In this document: piece after piece, positions 6,815-12,155 of the stretch
How the letters are laid out: each line of letters opens with the position of its first letter
Numbering within the stretch: the first letter of the stretch is position 1
Assembly: GCA_023266455.1 (NCBI GenBank)
Contig: JAHFQD010000021.1
Coordinates: forward strand, 1 to 12,155
DNA: 12,155 bases
Reading direction: 5' to 3'
DNA from: Candidatus Muproteobacteria bacterium
GTDB lineage: Bacteria > Pseudomonadota > Gammaproteobacteria > Acidiferrobacterales > Sulfurifustaceae
Translations under genes and position numbers: made by a program
Notes under the pieces: generated by a model
The model's input: only the letters and a program-made list of their open reading frames with translations
The model's database searches: none
What the model was told of the DNA's origin: nothing

Positions 6815-9465
6815 GGCTTTACTCCCAGGCCATTATTCGACGGTGAATTGTCGAATCGAGCCTCGGACATCTCGGCACGAACTAAATTCGCCCCGTGCAA
6901 ACGCGAGCCTCTGAAATCGGTTTTGCGGCAGATCGCTTCAAAAAAATCCGCGCGCTCGGCGTCGACGCCTATTAGCGATGCCTGCATGAAAATCGAACGC
7001 CACAGAAAGGTTTCGCGGAAGCGCGCGTTGTCTAAGCGGCAACGGCCGAAGTCGCAGCTCATCAATTTCGAGCGGCTGAAGTCGACGCCGCGCATGTCTG
7101 CATCGCGCCAACCGCACTGCTCCGCACGCATGTCCTGCATATCCGCTTCGGCGAACGACGCTTTACCGCCGGCGACCATGCGATTTAGTTTCGCGCCGCG
7201 CCAGCGACTGCGTTCGGCGCGGGCGTCGAGGAATACGCTACGTTCGATCGTTGCTTCGGTGAAGTCGGCGTTGCGAAGGTCAGCGCCTAACAGCACCGTG
7301 CGCTCTAAGCGTGCGCGCGAGAATCGCGCACCATTGGCGATGGCGTTGACTAGCATCGCTTGCGAGAGATCCGTTTCATCGAGCTTGGCGTCGGTCAACA
7401 GCGCCTGCAGCGCCACGATGGAACGCAGACAAGCGCCGCTGAAATCTGCGCGCGCGCATTGCACACCGATCGCTAGAACCGAGTTCAATTGAGCGCCGCG
7501 AAAAATCGCGTCGTTTCCGCACGCGCCGCTGAAGTTGGTCTGTGTCAATTCGGCTCCACTGAAATCGGCGCGCTCGATGCAGGCATGGGTAAATACCGCG
7601 CCGTGTAGATTAGCGCCGCGAAAATCGGCGTCCGATAAATCGGCATTTTCGAACAAAGTTTCGCGCAGATCGGCGCCGGCGAAATTTATTCCACGCAACT
7701 GTGCGCCGGCGAAATCGCGTCCGGCCAAGCACTGCCCCGCCGCATGCCATTCGCGAATGCGCTTGCCTAATGCCGTCGCCGTTTCGTACGGCAGCGGTGT
7801 TGCCGGCGCGAGTGGTGTTGTGGATACACGTCGCGCTTTTCGTTGCAACGCGGACATTTGTAAGGCGGCGTCCCGAACGCGCGCCCGCTCCTCGTCGGTA
7901 ACGCGCGCGCCTGCGGCGCGCGCTTGGTCGAGCTGAGTTAGCAACGGTGCGACGGCGGCTTCGCGGGCGACGGGATCGTCGACTAAGTCGTAGGCGACGT
8001 TCGCCGCGCGGGTGTGCGCTTGTTCGATCAATACAGCGTTGTTCGCGGGAACGGGTTTCGCGAGCGCCGCTTTTTTTTGTTCTAATTCTTTCAGTCTCGT
8101 CTCGCCTTCTTGACGCGCAGCTTGCGCCAAGGCGGTGGCGCTAGCGACGAACTCAGCGAGATCGACGTCGCCGTTCGCGATACTTTCCGGTGAGATCGAC
8201 GGCAGTGGTGAGGCGTCGACCTTCGGCGGAACGTAATCTTTCGGCGGTGTTCTGCCGCTCTTCGCCCAATATTCCGCCGTGGTTTCGTCGAGCAACGCTT
8301 GACGCTGCGCCAAGGCTTTCGCTTCCGCTTGCCGGCGTTGTTCTTGAGATGCCGCGCGCGCCGCTGGCGTTACTTCCGGCGTCAACGGTGCGTCGTTGAG
8401 CGCGTGCAGCGCGGCGGTCGCCGGATCCAAACGTTGTCGCATCGTCGTGTGGTAATGCGCGGTTGATCGCGCCGCGTCGGCGCTGTGTTCGTAGCCGATG
8501 AGTACGGCTTCGACATCCAACGCGTCGCTGTCGTCGATACTGGTTTGACCGCGATAGAGCGCGACGCCGAGATTTTGATCCGGGAAAAACCATACCGTCT
8601 CGAACGCCAGTGACAAGGCGTCGCTCTCGGGTATCGATTTGCCTCGGTGTTGAACCAGGGCGCTCACGCGCATGGTCGGTAATCGACCTTCGATGACGGG
8701 CTTATCCGGATGCAATCCTGCGAGTCGATACGATTCGCCGCCCGTGAAAAATCCGTCGATCTGCTGATCCTCGGGCGCGGCGTTGAATACGGTCCAGTCC
8801 ACGTCATTCGCCAAACCGGGGAAATCGTTCTCCATCCACTCACGGCCATAGGTGCCCGCTTTCTTTTGGCGCGCCGGCGAACGGATATCGAGCGCACCGA
8901 ATCCCGCTGGCGCGTACTTCGCGCGATGCGAACGCACGGGCTCCTGCGGCAGTTCGATGTTCGGCATGCGGCCACGATTAACGCCGACGAATGCCGGCAC
9001 GCGTTGTCCGGTGTGTGCTTGGCCGATGGGATTCGCGGGGTAATCTGGCCCGCCATAAGCGCGGTCGTAACGGATCGGTATTGATGAAAACGGCGCCGGT
9101 TCAGTGATCTGGTGTAGCGGCACCAAGCCGTATAACCATTCTCGATCACCTAATATGTTCAATTGCTTGTCGATTGCACCGACGGTAACGCGTACCGACA
9201 TCCGCGTTGCCGGCTTATTCGATGGCGCGTACGCGGTCGCGGCGAGCAACACCTCTCCTCGACCTTTCGGCATCGCGTAATCGAGCGGCTCACCGGGCGG
9301 CAGCGCTTGCATGACGATCGGCCATTGCGGTGGTTCCGGCAGAAAGCGCGCGACGTTTTCACCGAGACGAAAAAATCCGAGCGCGGTAACGACGAAGTGA
9401 TGCCCTTGCCGATAGCGATACGGCTTGTACAAAATTCCGAGGCTCAGCGGTTTGACGATTTTCAC
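6811..9465 (-). CDS. DUF2169 T6SS adaptor fused to pentapeptide repeats
   Basis: DUF2169 proteins act as adaptors/chaperones that help load T6SS effectors onto VgrG/PAAR spikes. The protein has 884 residues. Residues 1 to about 335 are the DUF2169 domain, with the hallmark IRYDRAYGGPDYPANPIGQA at 131-150 and later GRLPTMRVSALV. Residues about 350-575 are an Ala/Gln/Arg/Glu-rich, probably coiled-coil linker. Residues about 580-875 are continuous pentapeptide repeats (such as LRGINFAGADLRETLFENAD). The start is GTG 9465, chosen because GAGGA at 9473-9477 lies 7 bases upstream; the ATG at 9479 is out of frame and hits a stop at once. The ribosome site overlaps the vgrG stop, so translation should be coupled to vgrG. 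The gene contains an A8 run around codon 464. It is probably cytoplasmic. The domain call is firm; its client is unknown. Confidence 0.93.
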   Translation of the reverse strand: MKIVKPLSLGILYKPYRYRQGHHFVVTALGFFRLGENVARFLPEPPQWPIVMQALPPGEPLDYAMPKGRGEVLLAATAYAPSNKPATRMSVRVTVGAIDKQLNILGDREWLYGLVPLHQITEPAPFSSIPIRYDRAYGGPDYPANPIGQAHTGQRVPAFVGVNRGRMPNIELPQEPVRSHRAKYAPAGFGALDIRSPARQKKAGTYGREWMENDFPGLANDVDWTVFNAAPEDQQIDGFFTGGESYRLAGLHPDKPVIEGRLPTMRVSALVQHRGKSIPESDALSLAFETVWFFPDQNLGVALYRGQTSIDDSDALDVEAVLIGYEHSADAARSTAHYHTTMRQRLDPATAALHALNDAPLTPEVTPAARAASQEQRRQAEAKALAQRQALLDETTAEYWAKSGRTPPKDYVPPKVDASPLPSISPESIANGDVDLAEFVASATALAQAARQEGETRLKELEQKKAALAKPVPANNAVLIEQAHTRAANVAYDLVDDPVAREAAVAPLLTQLDQARAAGARVTDEERARVRDAALQMSALQRKARRVSTTPLAPATPLPYETATALGKRIREWHAAGQCLAGRDFAGAQLRGINFAGADLRETLFENADLSDADFRGANLHGAVFTHACIERADFSGAELTQTNFSGACGNDAIFRGAQLNSVLAIGVQCARADFSGACLRSIVALQALLTDAKLDETDLSQAMLVNAIANGARFSRARLERTVLLGADLRNADFTEATIERSVFLDARAERSRWRGAKLNRMVAGGKASFAEADMQDMRAEQCGWRDADMRGVDFSRSKLMSCDFGRCRLDNARFRETFLWRSIFMQASLIGVDAERADFFEAICRKTDFRGSRLHGANLVRAEMSEARFDNSPSNNGLGVKP
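6841..7728 (-). repeat. Pentapeptide-repeat tract in the DUF2169 protein
   Basis: About 290 residues (roughly 580-875) follow the five-residue A-(D/N)-(L/F)-x-x pattern, around 58 units with few breaks. This predicts a beta-helix rod of about 14-15 coils. Boundaries are by eye. Confidence 0.85.
8071..8078 (-). repeat. A8 homopolymer inside the DUF2169 gene
   Basis: Eight A residues on the coding strand span the codons CAA AAA AAA near residues 463-465, in the linker between the DUF2169 domain and the pentapeptide domain. Loss of one A leads to a TGA at 8028-8030, which would give a protein of about 480 residues without the pentapeptide rod. Runs of eight A are known places for polymerase slippage, but whether it happens here is unknown. 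Confidence 0.6.
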
Positions 9466-9472
9466 GCGCGCG

Positions 9473-9477
9473 TCCTC
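9473..9477 (-). promoter_or_regulatory. Ribosome binding site of the DUF2169 gene, overlapping the vgrG stop
   Basis: GAGGA lies 7 bases upstream of the GTG at 9465 and overlaps the TGA stop of vgrG (9476-9478). This fixes the GTG start. Ribosomes ending vgrG can re-initiate directly, which would tie the amount of adaptor to the amount of spike. Confidence 0.75.
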
Positions 9478-12133
9478 ATAAGATCAGCTTGATCGCCGAC
9501 AGTAGCGAGATGTCCGGGCCGATCATTTCGACTCGCGCCGCGGCCGGTTTACTTTCGAACAGGGTGCTGGCACCGACGACATCGACCGAGACGGTTTCGC
9601 CTTTGAGCGACACCGACAACGCCGTGCCGACACTCGTGATGTCGAGACTGGCGGCGGCGACGTTGATGTTGCTGCTCAAGGCGCTCACGTTCAGTTGGTT
9701 CGCCGCGCCCGAGATGCGGATGTCCGCCGAAGCGCCGACGAGGCTATTGCTGTTTTGCAGCCCGACGAGCGAATTGCTATTGCTGATTCCCACGACCGAG
9801 TTATCGTTGTTGATACCGGTGGCGCTATTGCGCGTGGAAATACCGACGTTGCTCGTGTTCTTGTCGGTGCCGGTGACGTTGTTGACGCTTTCCGAATCGC
9901 CGTTGGTGGTCGATTCCGAATAGCGGTTGCCGTTGTAGGTCTCGTAACTGCTATTTTTGCCATCCACAGTGGAATGATTTTCTACAGTCGATTTCGAAAC
10001 CGATTCTGAGTAGCGCGCGCCGTAATTGGTTTCGTATGAATTGCTGGTGCCGTTGGTGGTGCTGTGATTTTCGGTGCTGCTGAATATCGACTCGCTGTAG
10101 TTCTTTCCCTTGATCGTTTCGTAATTCTTGTTGTCGCGCTCGATGAGATTGTGACTTTCGCTTTCGCCGGTTTTCGAATCGTTGAAGCTACGGCCAGTAG
10201 TCGTCGAGTAGTTATCGCTGTTGCCGATGTGTTGTTCGTTGCGGCTATAGCCGACGTCGTCGTAACTCTTGTGCTCGGCAGCTTCCGAATGGCTGTACGT
10301 GGAACCATAGGATTCGCTTTTGCTGAGAATGCCCTGTTTGCCTTTTTCCGATGTGTCGTAGCTATAACGGGCGCCTTGGGAATAACCGACGTCACGGAAA
10401 TCGCCGCTGGCGTATTCGCGACGCAGAATGCCGACGGCACGCGGCACGTCGGCGGACGAGTTTTTGCCGAACTGCATGCTCATACCGTCGCCGTAAGTCG
10501 TCGAATAACTGCTGCCGACGCGCGTGTCGGGAATCCAGCGCGACGGCGTGACGGTCATGTGCCCACTAGACGAAATGGTATTTTGAATTTCCGGCATCTC
10601 GGATTCGTCGTTCGAGCGCGCGACAATGACCATCGCGCCGATTTCTGGCGCCGTCTGCATGTGCGCCGCGAGTTTGATCCATATCGCTGAACCGGGTTCG
10701 TTAGAAAATTCCACATAGACACCGGTCAGACTGGTGACCGAGGGCATGCTGGTGGAATCCGTGGCGATAGAAGGCTCGGGATCGAAATTGTTCTTTGTGC
10801 AATAGCGCCAATCGTTCGGCGCGGTCGCCTGGCTGCCCGGACCGGGCACGACTTTCGCCAACACCGTTCCCTGCTGCGTGTCTTGCAACGAAACCGGCGA
10901 GATCAGCGTTTCCGCTTCGGCGGCGCTGAATTGATTGCGGTAGGTGCCGTCGAGCGAGGCTTCATGTTGGATCTGCGTCACGACGAACCATTGATCATTC
11001 AATGTCGGTCGCGCCGGAATTGGCAACGCGTCGCGCGATAATTGTTCCATCGCTTTGAACTTGAATCCGGGGTGCAGCGTTGAGCAATGGCTACTGCCCG
11101 TGAATTGGCTGGCGGCGGATTGCAGCGCCTCGGCGGTTTTTTTAGTGAAGTCGTGCGCCAGTTGTTCGCTCGCGCCGTATTGATAAATCTTGTACAGATT
11201 GAACGGCAGTTCGCCGCGGCCGCCGGCCGACGCGTGGAACGTATGAAATGGCGCGACGCTGTCGAACTCCCAGCCTTCCCCTTGACGCGTGAACGCGCCT
11301 TCGACGCTGGTGGAAGAAAGTTGCTGCTCGAAGCCGTATTCCGTGATGACGTCGTTTTGCTCCATGCCTAATGGTTCGATGGAGGTTTCGGTATAGCGCA
11401 GCGTTGAATTCGACGGGATCTCCGGGTAATCGGCGCGATTCGCGAACACGACCACATGGTCAGTCGCGCCGTGTTCGATGTAATAAAAAAGATGCGCCTT
11501 ATTCATTAAACGTTGCACGAACTCATAATCTGCCTCGCCCGCCTGCAGCCAGTCCTGCACGCGTGAGAGCGCCAGGTTGTCGCTGTCTTCCAATTTTTTG
11601 AACGAGACCGTGATGCCGTAACGCGCGAATATCTCGGCGATAGCGCCGCGGATATTTTTTTGCGTGTGGACGCAATAACGATTCGTCAGTGTGAGCTTCC
11701 ACAATGCGGGTTTAACCGTCAGGCGATATACGCCCGGTTCGTACATCGCGAACGCGGTGGCGATGCCGTTGAACAGAGACAGTCCTTGCGCCGGTGTGCC
11801 GTCGAGTGCATTTTGAAAGCGCAGATAACTCGCGTCGCGATCGTCGTCTTTGCTGAACGGACGCTGTACGCCGAAGGTGACGCGTCGACCGATGATGTCC
11901 TGAAATTTTAAAGGCGTCGCCGATTTGGCGTCGCGGGCGTACTGCGTATTGCCGTGCAACGTGAGATGGAACTCGAATGGCTGCGAGATTTGCTCTTGTC
12001 CCTGAAAACTGATGAGACGAAATACTTCGTCGCTCACCCGGCTACCGTCGGCCATGAAAATGGCGCAATGCAGGAACAGCGCGGGCTGACTATCGAGCTC
12101 GATGCGCGTCTGACCGATATCGCTAAGCTGCAC
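9476..12133 (-). CDS. vgrG: VgrG spike protein with long repeat tail
   Basis: VgrG forms the trimeric needle that is fired with the Hcp tube. The protein has 885 residues, longer than the usual 600-700. Residues about 1-380 fit the gp27-like base, with VYRLTVKPALWKLTLTNRYC and then DYEFVQRLMNKAHLFYYIEHG. Residues about 470-530 fit the gp5-like OB domain (AIWIKLAAHMQTAPEIGAMV), but the usual W-G and GDPDRPI-type motifs are missing, so this is a divergent VgrG. From about 570 the chain becomes Ser/Asn/Tyr/Gly-rich repeats, then eleven 9-residue units (763-861) and a hydrophobic end (SLLSAIKLIL). No toxin domain is recognised at the C-terminus. The start is GTG 12133, supported by GAGGAG at 12141-12146 with a 7-base spacer. 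The upstream frame is still open at the window edge, so a longer N-terminus cannot be fully excluded. It is the first gene of the unit seen here. Confidence 0.94.
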   Translation of the reverse strand: MQLSDIGQTRIELDSQPALFLHCAIFMADGSRVSDEVFRLISFQGQEQISQPFEFHLTLHGNTQYARDAKSATPLKFQDIIGRRVTFGVQRPFSKDDDRDASYLRFQNALDGTPAQGLSLFNGIATAFAMYEPGVYRLTVKPALWKLTLTNRYCVHTQKNIRGAIAEIFARYGITVSFKKLEDSDNLALSRVQDWLQAGEADYEFVQRLMNKAHLFYYIEHGATDHVVVFANRADYPEIPSNSTLRYTETSIEPLGMEQNDVITEYGFEQQLSSTSVEGAFTRQGEGWEFDSVAPFHTFHASAGGRGELPFNLYKIYQYGASEQLAHDFTKKTAEALQSAASQFTGSSHCSTLHPGFKFKAMEQLSRDALPIPARPTLNDQWFVVTQIQHEASLDGTYRNQFSAAEAETLISPVSLQDTQQGTVLAKVVPGPGSQATAPNDWRYCTKNNFDPEPSIATDSTSMPSVTSLTGVYVEFSNEPGSAIWIKLAAHMQTAPEIGAMVIVARSNDESEMPEIQNTISSSGHMTVTPSRWIPDTRVGSSYSTTYGDGMSMQFGKNSSADVPRAVGILRREYASGDFRDVGYSQGARYSYDTSEKGKQGILSKSESYGSTYSHSEAAEHKSYDDVGYSRNEQHIGNSDNYSTTTGRSFNDSKTGESESHNLIERDNKNYETIKGKNYSESIFSSTENHSTTNGTSNSYETNYGARYSESVSKSTVENHSTVDGKNSSYETYNGNRYSESTTNGDSESVNNVTGTDKNTSNVGISTRNSATGINNDNSVVGISNSNSLVGLQNSNSLVGASADIRISGAANQLNVSALSSNINVAAASLDITSVGTALSVSLKGETVSVDVVGASTLFESKPAAARVEMIGPDISLLSAIKLIL
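9551..9847 (-). repeat. Eleven consecutive 9-residue repeats at the VgrG C-terminus
   Basis: This stretch encodes VgrG residues 763-861, which divide without gaps into eleven units of nine. Examples are VGISTRNSA, TGINNDNSV, VGISNSNSL, VGLQNSNSL, then SGAANQLNV, SALSSNINV, VGTALSVSL, KGETVSVDV and VGASTLFES. Position 2 is Gly in nine of eleven units (Ala in the other two). Early units have Asn at position 7, and later units have hydrophobic-polar-hydrophobic at 7-9. The regular period with no insertions suggests one beta-helix or beta-prism turn per fixed number of units. At the DNA level the units are diverged except for units 3 and 4. Confidence 0.85.
9860..10420 (-). repeat. Ser/Asn/Tyr-rich ~30-residue repeats in VgrG
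   Basis: VgrG residues about 572-758 are low-complexity and repeat-like. The clearest units begin with YSES at residues 679, 708 and 738 (spacing 29 and 30), each of the first two running YSES, then ENHST, then a Gly, then SYET and a Gly-x-Arg. Looser copies precede them, with YSHSEAAEH and NYETIKGKNYSE. The repeat is at the protein level; the DNA copies are diverged. It probably extends the VgrG shaft. Confidence 0.75.
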
Positions 12134-12140
12134 GTTCGGT

Positions 12141-12146
12141 CTCCTC
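12141..12146 (-). promoter_or_regulatory. Ribosome binding site of vgrG
   Basis: GAGGAG on the minus strand lies 7 bases upstream of the GTG at 12133. It is a strong Shine-Dalgarno match and decides the use of GTG as the start. No promoter can be judged because only 22 bases upstream of the gene are in the window. Confidence 0.8.
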
Positions 12147-12155
12147 GACGGCGTC

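Noticed and set aside
6072..7492. Long plus-strand open frames opposite the pentapeptide genes
   Set aside because: They mirror the five-residue repeat of the minus-strand genes, giving Arg/Ser/Ala-rich sequences without domains or ribosome sites.
9477..9479. ATG at 9479 as the start of the DUF2169 gene
   Set aside because: It is out of frame with the protein and meets TGA after five codons. GTG 9465 has the properly spaced GAGGA.
9551..10420. Repeats in vgrG as a CRISPR array or tandem DNA repeat
   Set aside because: There are no identical direct repeats with unique spacers. The periodicity is in the protein and the DNA copies are diverged.
9695..10690. Plus-strand open frames opposite the VgrG repeat tail
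   Set aside because: The Val/Ala/Arg-rich products arise from the reverse complement of the Ser/Asn repeats. No start signal supports them.

Overview
This window is one long stretch of a type VI secretion system (T6SS) gene cluster. All nine genes lie on the minus strand and are packed almost end to end, so transcription runs from base 12155 towards base 1. The sequence is moderately GC-rich. Gram-negative T6SS core proteins, including an outer-membrane lipoprotein of the TssJ type, point to a member of the Pseudomonadota. I cannot name a genus from this sequence. There are no RNA genes, insertion sequences, integrase remnants, CRISPR arrays or non-coding gaps larger than about 25 bases.

Layout in transcription order. 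(1) vgrG, 9476-12133, encodes an unusually long spike trimer subunit with a Ser/Asn-rich repeat tail. (2) 6811-9465 encodes a DUF2169 protein (the family of T6SS adaptor/chaperones) fused to a long C-terminal pentapeptide-repeat domain. (3) 5750-6814 encodes a stand-alone pentapeptide-repeat protein. (4) 5199-5750 encodes a DUF3540 protein. (5) 4800-5195 encodes a DUF4150 PAAR-like tip protein. (6) tssJ, 4324-4791. (7) tssK, 2893-4299. (8) tssL, 2145-2900. (9) tssM, 1-2135, whose 3' part runs off the window.

How they work together. Genes 1-5 form a spike-loading module: the VgrG spike, the PAAR-like tip and the accessory proteins that probably load or decorate the spike. Genes 6-9 form the envelope and baseplate-docking module: TssJ, TssL and TssM make the trans-envelope channel, and TssK links the baseplate to it. 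Overlaps of 1, 4 and 8 bases and gaps of 3-24 bases indicate one polycistronic, translationally coupled unit. The promoter must lie upstream of vgrG, outside the window. The sheath, tube and ATPase genes (tssA, B, C, E, F, G, H) are not here.

The most interesting points are the VgrG tail, with about 30-residue repeats followed by eleven units of exactly nine residues, and a DUF3540 protein that reads like a miniature spike. Two adjacent large pentapeptide beta-helix proteins, an A8 homopolymer exactly between the two halves of the DUF2169 fusion, and a TssM with only one N-terminal membrane helix are also notable. No toxin or immunity gene is visible, so the cargo of this spike is unknown.
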